Program-made: the position numbers and the translations under genes
Part shown: in pieces, positions 15,796-23,813 of the stretch
Numbering within the stretch: position 1 is the stretch's first letter
Layout: every line of letters begins with the position of its first letter
Notes under the pieces: generated by a model
What the model was told of the DNA's origin: nothing
Databases searched by the model: none
The model's input: only the letters and a program-made list of their open reading frames with translations
Assembly (NCBI GenBank): GCA_900541245.1
Contig: UQIS01000008.1
Location: 1 to 58,929, forward strand
Source of the DNA: an uncultured Collinsella sp.
GTDB taxonomy: Bacteria; Actinomycetota; Coriobacteriia; Coriobacteriales; Coriobacteriaceae
DNA length: 58,929 nucleotides
Direction: 5' to 3'

Positions 15796-15870
15796 TGGAG
15801 CCAGTGACAGGAATCGAACCTGCAACCCACTGATTACAAATCAGTTGCGCTACCGTTGCGCCACACTGGC
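15796..15870 (-). tRNA. tRNA-Thr (anticodon TGT)
   Basis: A complete cloverleaf is visible. The acceptor GCCAGTG pairs with CACTGGC, the D-stem is GCGC/GCGC, the anticodon stem ACTGA/TCAGT frames the loop TTTGTAA, and the T-arm contains TTCGATT. The CCA end is encoded. It marks the right edge of the accessory island, and its 3' end points into the island, the usual orientation for site-specific insertion. Confidence 0.95.
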
Positions 15871-15960
15871 ACACTTGGCGCTTTCACGCGAAGCCAGTTA
15901 AGAATAAAGGAATTGCCGACGAGGCGCAACAGGCCCTTCACCCGACCACATCTCAAAACC

Positions 15961-16023
15961 ATTCGTCAGAACGAATAGTTTTAATTACAATTGCTATATA
16001 TAAAACTATTCGTTCTGACGAAG
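15961..16023. promoter_or_regulatory. Double palindromic operator of the HTH-HipA gene
   Basis: A perfect 22-bp inverted repeat (15962-15983 and 16001-16022) flanks a 17-bp AT-rich centre that contains TATATA. Each arm also holds its own palindrome: ATTCGT-CAGA-ACGAAT (15961-15976) and ATTCGT-TCTG-ACGAAG (16008-16023). It lies directly before the gene start at 16033, so the gene product probably represses its own promoter. Confidence 0.8.
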
Positions 16024-16032
16024 GGTTTCGCG

Positions 16033-17373
16033 ATGTTTACTACCAAGGAAGCAGCCGAACTGCTCGGCATCACTCCGCGCAGGGTGCAGGAGCTCATAAA
16101 AAACGAAGCACTTGAGGCCCGCAAGGCTTCTGGTGTATGGCTCATCGACAAAGACAGCGTCGACACGCGACTCCGCTCCGTGACCAAAACGGGGGGACGT
16201 CCCCGCCGCGGCCACGGTAAGAGCGAGATCGCGTTCACCCTCATGAACCGCACGTACGAAGTCGCTCAGCTGGTCTACAGCACATCGCGAAAAGACTTTA
16301 CCCACATCGGTGCCGACATCGATTACGCCCACGCCCCTATTGGAGTATTTGGCCCTAATAGCCCCATATCGCTAGACTCCTTCCGCATCTGGTGGCGCGG
16401 CCGCGGTATCCCACTCGCACGCATTGGGCTAGCCTCCCTGCTTGCAGAAGCCGCAGTCGATGTTCCCGATGAACTCGTACAGCGAAATCTTGGCCTCTCC
16501 TTATCCGACCAGTATTGGATTAGGCCCCAAGACTCCGGTCTCGCGTGGGAAGATATCAATTTCTTCAATAATGCTTTTGACGACGTCTCTCTCAGCATCG
16601 CGCCCTTCGCCCCAGAGGGCAAGGCGGCTGCCGCAAAGCCCGACAACACCTCGGACGGCAATCTTCAAAAGTACTGGACATGCGAGGGTGACCGTCGAAT
16701 CCTCCACAAGGCAGGTGCGCATCTAAACCAGGAACCCTATAACGAGATGGTGGCGACCGCACTTCACCGTCGCATCCTAAACACTTGCGATTATGTACCC
16801 TATTCGCTCGAAGGCGCGGGTACTTCTGCCTTGAGCACATGCAACGTCTTCTTAACTGACGAAGAAGAATATGTCCCTGCGTTCTATGTAAACCAGCATG
16901 CAAATGCAGACGAGCGACTAACCGATTACGAACGGTATGTAGCAAACTGCGAGGAGCTTGGAGCGACAGATATAAAAGGCGCCCTTGACCGCATGATCGT
17001 ATGCGATGACATCATTGCTAACTACGATCGTCATTGGCGCAACTTCGGCCTCGTGCGAAACGTCAACTCACTGGTCTGCAGACCAGCCCCCATCTTCGAT
17101 TCGGGCTCATCACTCTGGTGCAACATATCACTAGAGGAGCTTAGAGCGGGAGAGCACAGTTTTACCAGTGCACAATTTCATTCAAGCCCCGCCAAACAAA
17201 TGTTGCTCGTCGAGGACATGGGCTGGTTTGACGGCAACAAGCTCGAGGGTTTCGTTGACGAGGCAATCGAAATCCTATCCAAAAACGACGCTCTTACAGC
17301 AAGACTGCCTTATCTAAAAGAGGCGCTAACATGGCGCCTCGAAAGAATGGTCGACATCGCTGAATGGAGTTAG
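16033..17373 (+). CDS. Single-chain HTH-HipA-like kinase
   Basis: This is a 446-residue protein. The start is taken at the ATG at 16033, since the in-frame ATG at 15991 lies inside the operator. Residues 2-55 are an excisionase-type winged helix (FTTKEAAELLGITPRRVQEL, then GVWLIDKDSV). The rest resembles HipA kinases: a Gly-rich TSDGNLQKYW loop with LHK (206-226), the catalytic NYDRHWRNFG (330-339, like the HipA NxDxHxKN loop) and the metal-binding FDSGSS (355-360). HipA toxins phosphorylate aminoacyl-tRNA synthetases and cause growth arrest; a separate HipB binds DNA and neutralises them. Here the DNA-binding part is fused to the kinase. The target is unknown and the family call rests on motifs. 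Confidence 0.72.
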   Translation: MFTTKEAAELLGITPRRVQELIKNEALEARKASGVWLIDKDSVDTRLRSVTKTGGRPRRGHGKSEIAFTLMNRTYEVAQLVYSTSRKDFTHIGADIDYAHAPIGVFGPNSPISLDSFRIWWRGRGIPLARIGLASLLAEAAVDVPDELVQRNLGLSLSDQYWIRPQDSGLAWEDINFFNNAFDDVSLSIAPFAPEGKAAAAKPDNTSDGNLQKYWTCEGDRRILHKAGAHLNQEPYNEMVATALHRRILNTCDYVPYSLEGAGTSALSTCNVFLTDEEEYVPAFYVNQHANADERLTDYERYVANCEELGATDIKGALDRMIVCDDIIANYDRHWRNFGLVRNVNSLVCRPAPIFDSGSSLWCNISLEELRAGEHSFTSAQFHSSPAKQMLLVEDMGWFDGNKLEGFVDEAIEILSKNDALTARLPYLKEALTWRLERMVDIAEWS

Positions 17374-17398
17374 CGAGGCAGCATTGCCCCGCCAACTC
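17367..17398. terminator. Bidirectional hairpin between convergent genes
   Basis: GAGTT/AACTC, GCG/CGC and GGCA/TGCC stack around a GCAT loop with two single mismatches. It begins in the last codons of the HTH-HipA gene and ends 2 bases before the stop of the yacP-like gene. U-tracts are weak. Confidence 0.6.
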
Positions 17399-17400
17399 CC

Positions 17401-18078
17401 CTACCTCCCGCGCAGAGCCTTGAGCTTGGCCAGCGCCTCGGGGCTCAGGCGGCTGCCCAGGGTCATCTTGATCTGCGGAGCTTCCTCTGCCTCGTGAACG
17501 TCGTTATCGATCTGCTTGATCTCGTCCACCAGCATGCGGCTCGAGATGCGCGTAACACCTTTGCCCATAACGACGGCTTGGATCGTGCCGTCGCTCGACA
17601 CCACGGAGCACGCGCGGCCTTCCTCGCGCGCCTCGATGCAGAGCTTCTGCACCACGGTGTCGGCAGAGACGCCCGTCGGCGAAAACTCGATGCGCACGCC
17701 GCGGGCCGGCAGGTTGGGACGCTCGCTGGAGATATTGCCCGCACCGTCAAACACAATCACAGCCTCGTAGCGGCCCTGGGCAAACGCGGCGACATCGTTG
17801 ATGAGGGCGGTGCGCGCCATATCGTGAACGTCGCTGGAATACGGATCGTCGGAATGGTCGTATACGAGCTTTTCGTAGCGCGGCGTGCAGTGGATCACGT
17901 TGTAACCGTCGACCACCAGCAGCTCGGGCTTGTTGGAGTGCACCGTCGAGACTGGGTCGGCGATAGCCTGTGCAAACGCATTGCCGCCCACGCCGTAGGT
18001 CGCGGCCGAGACAATCGGCTTGGCCGAGCCTTCGCCAAAGCGCTTAGCCTTGGACTTGGCACGGTTCTTTTTGGACAT
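17401..18078 (-). CDS. YacP/Rae1-like NYN-domain ribonuclease
   Basis: This is a 225-residue protein. After a basic N-terminal extension of about 50 residues, an NYN/PIN-type nuclease domain begins at LLVVDGYNVIH, with a conserved Asp. It continues with YEAVIVFDGAG and SADTVVQKLCIEA, and finishes with the acidic VVSSDGTIQ segment. In Bacillus the homologue YacP (Rae1) is a ribosome-associated endoribonuclease that cuts mRNA in the A site. It follows rlmB with a 3-base gap, as yacP follows yacO in Bacillus, which supports orthology. The extension and the C-terminal SPEALAKLKALRG tail differ from the shorter Bacillus protein. Confidence 0.82.
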   Translation of the reverse strand: MSKKNRAKSKAKRFGEGSAKPIVSAATYGVGGNAFAQAIADPVSTVHSNKPELLVVDGYNVIHCTPRYEKLVYDHSDDPYSSDVHDMARTALINDVAAFAQGRYEAVIVFDGAGNISSERPNLPARGVRIEFSPTGVSADTVVQKLCIEAREEGRACSVVSSDGTIQAVVMGKGVTRISSRMLVDEIKQIDNDVHEAEEAPQIKMTLGSRLSPEALAKLKALRGR

Positions 18079-18081
18079 GCG

Positions 18082-18996
18082 CTACTCCTCCCCCATGAGC
18101 TCGCCGGCGTTGCGGCGCAGCCACTCAAAGCACAGCGCCGTGGTCGCCTGGGCAACATTGAGGCTCTCGGTCATGCCGCGCTGGGGAAGCTTGGTCAAAA
18201 AGTCGCATTTCTCGAGCACCAGGCGCGAGATGCCGTCGCCCTCGGACCCCATGACGAGCGCCACGCGACCCTCGAAGGGAGCATCCCAGCAACTGCCTTC
18301 GGCGTGCTCGGAGGCACCGCCCACCCAAAAGCCAGTGGCCTTGAGGTCATCGAGCGCACGGGCGATATTGGGAACCTGCGCAATGGGCAGGTGCATGACG
18401 GCGCCGGCAGAGGTCTTGTAGCTGCCCACGGTCACGCCGGCGGCGCGCTTGTTGGCGATGATGACGCCCGCGGCGCCCACGACCTCGGCAGAGCGCACGA
18501 TAGCGCCAAAGTTACCGTCGTCGGTCACATGGTCGAGTACGATGACGAGCGCCGGACCGTCGCCCGCGCGGTCGAGGATATCGGCGACATCGGCATAGGG
18601 GAAGTTGCCAACCTCGAGCGCAATGCCCTGGTGAGCGCCATGGCTCGACAGTGCGTCGAGCTGCGCGCGCGGCACATACTTAATGCGGACGCCCGCAGCG
18701 TTGAGGTCGTCGACCAGACGCGACAGGGCGGCATCGCGCTCCCCGCCCTCGGCAATGAGCGCGCACTTGATGGGAAAACCAGTGCGCAGCGCCTCGGCGG
18801 CAGCACGACGGCCTTCGATAAACTCGCCCTTGGGAGCCTGGACAGCGTCGCGGTTGCGATCGCGCTGCGGACGTGCGGCCTGGGTACGATCGCGCTGACC
18901 CTTGGGAGCGGCAGCGCGATCATTGCGGCGAATCGGACGCGAGCTAGGAGCAGCCTGCTTGCCGCCACGAGACACGCGCTTGCGATTGTCGGCCAT
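18082..18996 (-). CDS. rlmB: 23S rRNA 2'-O-methyltransferase, RlmB type
   Basis: This is a 304-residue SPOUT-family enzyme that methylates a 23S rRNA guanosine (G2251 in E. coli). The first 55 residues are a basic, disordered Arg/Gln/Ala-rich extension. The substrate-binding domain GEFIEGRRAAAEALRTG follows. The trefoil-knot motifs are NFGAIVRSAEV (motif 1), VMGSEGDGI (motif 2) and LNVAQATTAL (motif 3). The gene lies 143 bases downstream of cysS and directly upstream of the yacP-like gene, matching the yac cluster order. A GGAGG site precedes the start. Confidence 0.93.
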   Translation of the reverse strand: MADNRKRVSRGGKQAAPSSRPIRRNDRAAAPKGQRDRTQAARPQRDRNRDAVQAPKGEFIEGRRAAAEALRTGFPIKCALIAEGGERDAALSRLVDDLNAAGVRIKYVPRAQLDALSSHGAHQGIALEVGNFPYADVADILDRAGDGPALVIVLDHVTDDGNFGAIVRSAEVVGAAGVIIANKRAAGVTVGSYKTSAGAVMHLPIAQVPNIARALDDLKATGFWVGGASEHAEGSCWDAPFEGRVALVMGSEGDGISRLVLEKCDFLTKLPQRGMTESLNVAQATTALCFEWLRRNAGELMGEE

Positions 18997-19139
18997 AAAG
19001 CGACCTCCTTAAATAGATAACAAACAAGAATCGACCGTCCGAGCCACGGCACCTTGCCTTTCAATCGTCGGGCATGACCACCAGGTCAATGCCCTCCTCT
19101 TTCAAGGCAATCTGCCGCACCTCGAACGGTCGACAAATA

Positions 19140-20606
19140 CTAGAGAGTCTTAATACGAGTGCCGGCGGCGGTATCCTCGATCGTCAGCCCGAGGTCCTTG
19201 AGCTGGTCGCGGATGGCATCGGCCAGATCCCAGTTCTTGGCGGCACGGGCCTCGGCGCGGGCCTCGAGAATCTTGGCAGCTGCCTCGTCCACGTCGTCAC
19301 CAGTGTAGGCAACCAGGCCGGCGGCAACGCCCAGCAGGCCCAGCGGCAACTCGACCTTGGGCTCGGGAAGCTCGACGCCAAACGTATCGAGCAGCTCGAT
19401 CAGCGTATCGGCGGCGGCAAGCGTGGCGGCCTTGTCGGCAGCATCGCCCGCCTGCTCCAGGTACTGGTTGCACTCGGTCACAAAGCCAAAGACGGCACCC
19501 ATGGCACCAGCGGTGTTAAAGTCGTCGTCCATGCACTCCTTAAAGGTGGCACGGGTCTCGGCGGCCTTGGCGGCAAACGCCTCGGCGGCAGCCTCATCGG
19601 CGTCGGCCGTCGCGTGGCTTGCAGCCCAGCGCAGGTTCTCGACCGTACCGGCGATACGTGTGAGCGAGTTCTCGGCACCCTCTAGGCGCTCCCAGGAGAA
19701 GTCGAGCGGCGAGCGATAGCTCGTCTGCAGCATCAACAGACGCAGGGCCGCGGCAGAGTGCTGCTCGAGCACCTCGGCCAGCGTAAAGAAGTTTCCGAGC
19801 GACTTGGACATCTTCTCGCCGTCGACCAGCAGCATGCCCGTGTGCATCCAGGTGTTGGAGAAGCCCTGGTGCCAGGCGCAGGTGGCCTGGGCGCACTCGT
19901 TCTCATGATGCGGGAAGGCAAGGTCGGAGCCACCGCCGTGGATGTCAATCGGGGTGCCCAGGTAGCGATGCACCATGGCGGCGCACTCGGTGTGCCAACC
20001 GGGGCGGCCCTCGCCCCAGGGGCTCGGCCAGCTGGGCTCGCCGGGCTTAGCGGCCTTCCACAGGGCAAAGTCGAGCGGGTCGTTCTTGTCCTCGTTCTCC
20101 TCGATGCGCGCGCCAACCATAAGGTCGTCGATGTTGCGGCCCGAGACCTGACCATAGTTGGGATCGCTGCGCACGGCAAAATACACGTCGCCGTTATCGG
20201 CTGCGTAAGCGTGGCCCTGCTCGATAAGCGTCTTGATCATGGCGATCATGGGGCCGATCTCCTTGGTGGCGCGGGGGCGCACATCGGGATCGAGCACGTT
20301 GGCGGCGCGCATGACGCCGATGAACTTGTCGGAGAACTCCGTCGCGACCTCGGCAGCCGTACGGCCCTGCTCGTTGGCGCGCTTGATGATCTTGTCATCG
20401 ACATCGGTGAGGTTCTGGGCAAACGTGACCTCGTAGCCGCTCGCGATGAGCCAGCGACGAATCACGTCAAAGCTGATGAACGTGCGGGCATTGCCAATGT
20501 GGATGTTGTCGTAGACCGTGGGGCCGCACACGTACATGCGGACCTTGCCGGACTCGATGGGCTGGAACTCTTCCTTTTTATGGGTAGCGCTGTTGTAGAT
20601 ACGCAT
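19140..20606 (-). CDS. cysS: Cysteinyl-tRNA synthetase
   Basis: This is a 488-residue class I synthetase that charges tRNA-Cys. The zinc-binding cysteine lies in VCGPTVYDNIHIGNART, which also contains the HIGH-type motif HIGN. The zinc site continues with GWHTECAA and FPHHENE. The KMSKS loop is GEKMSKSLGN. The C-terminal DALR-like helical domain ends in a short strand. The length is typical. It starts 3 bases after ispF in the disA-ispD-ispF-cysS-rlmB-yacP series, with no room for a T-box leader. Confidence 0.97.
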   Translation of the reverse strand: MRIYNSATHKKEEFQPIESGKVRMYVCGPTVYDNIHIGNARTFISFDVIRRWLIASGYEVTFAQNLTDVDDKIIKRANEQGRTAAEVATEFSDKFIGVMRAANVLDPDVRPRATKEIGPMIAMIKTLIEQGHAYAADNGDVYFAVRSDPNYGQVSGRNIDDLMVGARIEENEDKNDPLDFALWKAAKPGEPSWPSPWGEGRPGWHTECAAMVHRYLGTPIDIHGGGSDLAFPHHENECAQATCAWHQGFSNTWMHTGMLLVDGEKMSKSLGNFFTLAEVLEQHSAAALRLLMLQTSYRSPLDFSWERLEGAENSLTRIAGTVENLRWAASHATADADEAAAEAFAAKAAETRATFKECMDDDFNTAGAMGAVFGFVTECNQYLEQAGDAADKAATLAAADTLIELLDTFGVELPEPKVELPLGLLGVAAGLVAYTGDDVDEAAAKILEARAEARAAKNWDLADAIRDQLKDLGLTIEDTAAGTRIKTL

Positions 20607-20609
20607 TCG

Positions 20610-21104
20610 TTACTCCTTAACGATTTTCTGTAGCAGGCAGACGGCCCAGGCGCCGATTCCCTCGCCCTGGCCTTCCCAACCGAGTTTTTCGGTCGTGGTG
20701 GCGGCGACGCCCACGTTTTCGACGTCAACGCCCAGAGCATGGGCAAGGTTGGCGCGCATGGCATCGCGGTGCGGGGTGATCTTGGGCTGCTGACAGGCAA
20801 TGGTGCAGTCGGCATCGACAAACTCAAAGCCCAGCTCGCGCGCATAGTCCATCACACGGGCAAGCAGCACCATCGAGTCGGCGCCCTCATAGGCAGGATC
20901 GGTGTCGGGGAACAGTTTGCCGATGTCTCCCCCGCGGCAGGCGCCCAAAATAGCGTCGGCCAGCGCGTGCGCGAGCACATCGGCATCCGAATGGCCCAGC
21001 AGACCGCGCTCGTAGGGAATGTCGACCCCGCCGATGATACATCGACGACCCTCCACCAAACGGTGGACGTCGTAGCCGTGGCCAATGCGCAGGTTACTGA
21101 ACAT
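20610..21104 (-). CDS. ispF: 2-C-methyl-D-erythritol 2,4-cyclodiphosphate synthase
   Basis: This is a 164-residue enzyme of the MEP isoprenoid pathway that releases CMP to form the cyclic diphosphate. The zinc ligands sit in GHGYDVHRL (Asp and His) and LGHSDADVLAHA. DIGKLFPDTDP and the C-terminal TTTEKLGWEGQGEGIGA are conserved. The first bases overlap the end of ispD by 11, so the two genes are translationally coupled. Confidence 0.97.
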   Translation of the reverse strand: MFSNLRIGHGYDVHRLVEGRRCIIGGVDIPYERGLLGHSDADVLAHALADAILGACRGGDIGKLFPDTDPAYEGADSMVLLARVMDYARELGFEFVDADCTIACQQPKITPHRDAMRANLAHALGVDVENVGVAATTTEKLGWEGQGEGIGAWAVCLLQKIVKE

Positions 21105-21822
21105 GGGGAAGATCCTCTCCCTCGGCCATGCGGCCGAGCAGAATCGCGGTTACGGGACGCAAGTCCTCGGGTACCGTCACCTTAAGGTTGTCGCGTGGGC
21201 TCTGGACGCAGCGGACACGCCCACCCATGCGCTCGACCAGCGAAGAATCATCGGTCCCGATAAAGCCCTCGGCGATAGCTGCGGCGTGGGCGCGCTTCAT
21301 GGCGTCGACGCTAAAGATCTGCGGCGTCTGTGCGGCCCAATAGAGTTCGCGCGGCGGCGTCTCGACGATGTTATCGCCATCGACGATCTTGAGCGTGTCG
21401 ATTGCGGGCTGACCGCACACGACACCGTCGAGGGAGCGGTCGCTCACGAGCACATCGATAGCGTGATCGATGGCCTCGGTCGTAATGAGCGGACGAGCGC
21501 CGTCGTGAATGGCGACGTATTCAAAGCCTGCCGGTACCGCATGCACGCCGGCTCGGGTGGAATCCTGACGGGTATCGCCGGCATCGGCAAAGCTGATGGG
21601 CGTGTCATAGTCAAACGGGTCGATGGCCAGGCGGCGCATCTCGGCACGACGCTCGGCAGGGCAAACCACAACGATGTGGCCGACCTTATCGCTACGGTCA
21701 AATGCGCGGATGGACCAGCTCATGAGCGGACGACCCGCCACGTTAACGAGCTGCTTGCCGCCGGGATTTCCAAAGCGCTGGCCGCTGCCACCGGCAACGA
21801 CCACGGCGCACACGGGCGCCAT
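21094..21822 (-). CDS. ispD: 2-C-methyl-D-erythritol 4-phosphate cytidylyltransferase
   Basis: This is a 242-residue nucleotidyltransferase that adds CMP to methylerythritol phosphate. The CTP-binding P-loop is AVVVAGGSGQRFGNPGGKQL, and the catalytic and metal residues lie in IHDGARPL and TDDSSLVERMGG. It starts in a TAATG overlap with the disA stop and runs 11 bases into ispF. The order ispD-ispF after disA matches the Bacillus yac cluster. Confidence 0.96.
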   Translation of the reverse strand: MAPVCAVVVAGGSGQRFGNPGGKQLVNVAGRPLMSWSIRAFDRSDKVGHIVVVCPAERRAEMRRLAIDPFDYDTPISFADAGDTRQDSTRAGVHAVPAGFEYVAIHDGARPLITTEAIDHAIDVLVSDRSLDGVVCGQPAIDTLKIVDGDNIVETPPRELYWAAQTPQIFSVDAMKRAHAAAIAEGFIGTDDSSLVERMGGRVRCVQSPRDNLKVTVPEDLRPVTAILLGRMAEGEDLPHVQ

Positions 21823-22889
21823 TATGCGTTCCCCTGTTTGGTGCCCTTCATGCGGTACAGGGAGTCCGCAAGAATGGCAGGGTTGTTGACACCAAAGTCG
21901 CCCAGGCGTTCCGGATCCTCGCTGATGTCGTCCATGAGTTCCTGCAGCGAGCCGTACTCGTCGACAATCTTCTCGGCCACGCCGTCGCGCACGACGGACA
22001 CGCGCGAAAGCGTGCGCAGGCCCAGCGGCGTCATGACAGAGTCCTCATCCAGGTCGTCGTAGCCCAGAACCGCCGCCACATGCTGCGGGTCGGACAAGTC
22101 CTTGGGCGTCATACGGGCAAGCTCAGCGCGAATCTTCTCGGCGTTTGCCTCGGAGGAGTCACTCGCGTAGTCGCGGATCATCAGGTCATACTCGGTATCC
22201 ATACTGGAGCCGGCGAGCTGCTCGAGCTGCATCTGCACGAGCTTGCCCTGGTTGCCCAGCTTGACAATGCAATCCTTAAGCTCGGTCTTTGCCTGCTGCA
22301 TGATCTCGAAACTCGAGAAAATGCCGGTGATGTCAGCGAGCGTAACGTAGTCATCGAGCTCGAGGGCCGTCAGACGCAGCAGGGAGCGATCGAGCGACTG
22401 ACGGGTAGTCTGGAGCGTGGCGACGAGCTGGTTGACCGAACTCATGATGGTGGTGACGGGCTGGATCTCGTAGCTCTTGCCGTGAACGTACACGTTAACG
22501 ACGGCACGACGGGCCGAGACCGAGATCACGATGGCATCGGTGAGCACCGACATGCGAGCGGCGGTGCGGTGACGCATACCCGTCTCGCTCGTGGCAAGCG
22601 AGGGATCGGGATTGAGGTGGAAGTTGGCGCGCAGGATCTGGGTGAGGTCGCCGTCGATGACGATGGCACCGTCCATCTTGGAGAGCTCGAACAGGCGGTT
22701 CGAGGTAAACGAAATGTTGAGCGGGAAGCCGTCGTTACCGGCAGCGAGCACGTTTTCGGTGTCGCCGACGCAGATAAGGGCACCCAGGTGACCAGCAATG
22801 ATCATATCGAGGGCGGTGCGGATCGGCTGGCCGGGGGCAGTCAGGCGAATAGCCTGTTCCATACGCTTTTGCAGCTCGTTCTTATCCAA
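21822..22889 (-). CDS. disA: Diadenylate cyclase DisA
   Basis: This is a 355-residue enzyme that makes c-di-AMP from two ATP and scans DNA for damage in other bacteria. The N-terminal DAC domain carries the DGA motif (KMDGAIVIDGDL) and the RHR motif (ETGMRHRTAARM). A central coiled region and a C-terminal RuvA-like helix-hairpin-helix domain follow. The start codon is TTG at 22889 with a GGGAGCG site upstream. The nearest ATG upstream is out of frame. It heads this gene series here; radA, its usual partner, is not adjacent. Confidence 0.96.
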   Translation of the reverse strand: MDKNELQKRMEQAIRLTAPGQPIRTALDMIIAGHLGALICVGDTENVLAAGNDGFPLNISFTSNRLFELSKMDGAIVIDGDLTQILRANFHLNPDPSLATSETGMRHRTAARMSVLTDAIVISVSARRAVVNVYVHGKSYEIQPVTTIMSSVNQLVATLQTTRQSLDRSLLRLTALELDDYVTLADITGIFSSFEIMQQAKTELKDCIVKLGNQGKLVQMQLEQLAGSSMDTEYDLMIRDYASDSSEANAEKIRAELARMTPKDLSDPQHVAAVLGYDDLDEDSVMTPLGLRTLSRVSVVRDGVAEKIVDEYGSLQELMDDISEDPERLGDFGVNNPAILADSLYRMKGTKQGNA

Positions 22890-23110
22890 GGCATCGCTCC
22901 CATCGTATACGCTCCATAAACGCTAAATAGTTTCTCACGGTTTGTCCCCGCAGCAGCCACGAAATCCGATGCTTACAGAATGAGCGAACACCGCTTAGGT
23001 AGCTCATTTGGGACGGGGCTCTTTTAGCTGCTCATGTGGTAGCATCGGGTCTCATATAAATGAGGGAGTAGTCGCGTAATCGGGCTCGCCCGCAGAGAGG
23101 GAGCCAGACT

Positions 23111-23689
23111 ATGGGACTCGCAGAGCTCGTGTTGCTCGCCGTTGGCCTTTCGATGGACGCCTTTGCCGTTTCCATCTGCAAGGGTCTCGGCATGAAAAAG
23201 ATCAACCTTAAAGTCGCCGTGGTGCTCGGCCTGTTCTTTGGCGGCTTTCAGGCCGGCATGCCCGTGATCGGATGGGCGCTCGGCAGTCAATTCATGGGCA
23301 TCATCGGCCCCATCGACCATTGGATTGCCTTTATTCTGTTAGCCTTCATCGGCGGCAAGATGCTATGGGAAGCCTTTACCGAGGATGAGGATGAAGGCGA
23401 CGGCAAGGACGCCGAAAAGATTGACCTGGTAGAATACCTGATCCTCGCCATCGCCACCTCAATCGACGCCCTAGCCGTAGGCATCTCGTTTGCGGCGCTC
23501 TCGGTTGACATCGTTCCCGCTGTATCGCTTATCGGCGTCACAACGTTTATCTTCTCCGTCGCCGGCGTAGCGATCGGCCACACCTTTGGCGCGCGCTACG
23601 AAAAACCCGCCACCATCGTGGGTGGCGTCGTACTCGTCCTCATCGGACTTAAGATCTTGCTTGAGCATCTGGGAATCCTCGCGATATAA
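23111..23689 (+). CDS. mntP: Manganese efflux pump MntP
   Basis: This is a 192-residue membrane protein with six predicted helices in two repeats. Each repeat carries the family signature with a membrane-embedded Asp: LSMDAFAVS near residue 15 and TSIDALAVG near residue 120. A charged cytoplasmic loop (TEDEDEGDGKDAEK) joins the halves. MntP exports Mn2+ and protects from manganese overload. A GAGGGAG site lies about 7 bases before the ATG. The leader has a CTCAT-ATAA-ATGAG palindrome (23051-23064) over a possible -10 box, which may be an operator. Confidence 0.94.
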   Translation: MGLAELVLLAVGLSMDAFAVSICKGLGMKKINLKVAVVLGLFFGGFQAGMPVIGWALGSQFMGIIGPIDHWIAFILLAFIGGKMLWEAFTEDEDEGDGKDAEKIDLVEYLILAIATSIDALAVGISFAALSVDIVPAVSLIGVTTFIFSVAGVAIGHTFGARYEKPATIVGGVVLVLIGLKILLEHLGILAI

Positions 23690-23730
23690 AAAACGCCTCT
23701 CATAAGCTCAACGTCAATGTAGAAGTCTCA

Positions 23731-23798
23731 TGCAAAGTTTTGCATAAGCCCTTTTCGTGCAGACTTTTGCATGTCATACTGATATGCAAAAGTCTGCA
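23731..23798. promoter_or_regulatory. Three HipB-type operators phased at 27 bp
   Basis: The 14-mers TGCAAAGTTTTGCA (23731-23744), TGCAGACTTTTGCA (23758-23771) and TGCAAAAGTCTGCA (23785-23798) all fit TGCA-N6-TGCA and begin exactly 27 bp apart. The second and third form a 16-bp perfect inverted repeat around CATACT. They end 15 bases before the hipB start, which makes cooperative autoregulation likely. Confidence 0.8.
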
Positions 23799-23813
23799 CG
23801 TTAGGAGATCGCC

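Noticed and set aside
20607..20609. T-box control of cysS or lysS
   Set aside because: cysS begins 3 bases after ispF is read, and the greA-lysS gap holds only a terminator; no AGGGTGGNACCGCG-type motif is present.
23050..23110. GGGAGTAG before mntP, reminiscent of the yybP-ykoY manganese riboswitch
   Set aside because: Only about 45 bases lie between the motif and the start codon, too few for the aptamer. The second conserved block was not found and a possible -10 box overlaps the region.
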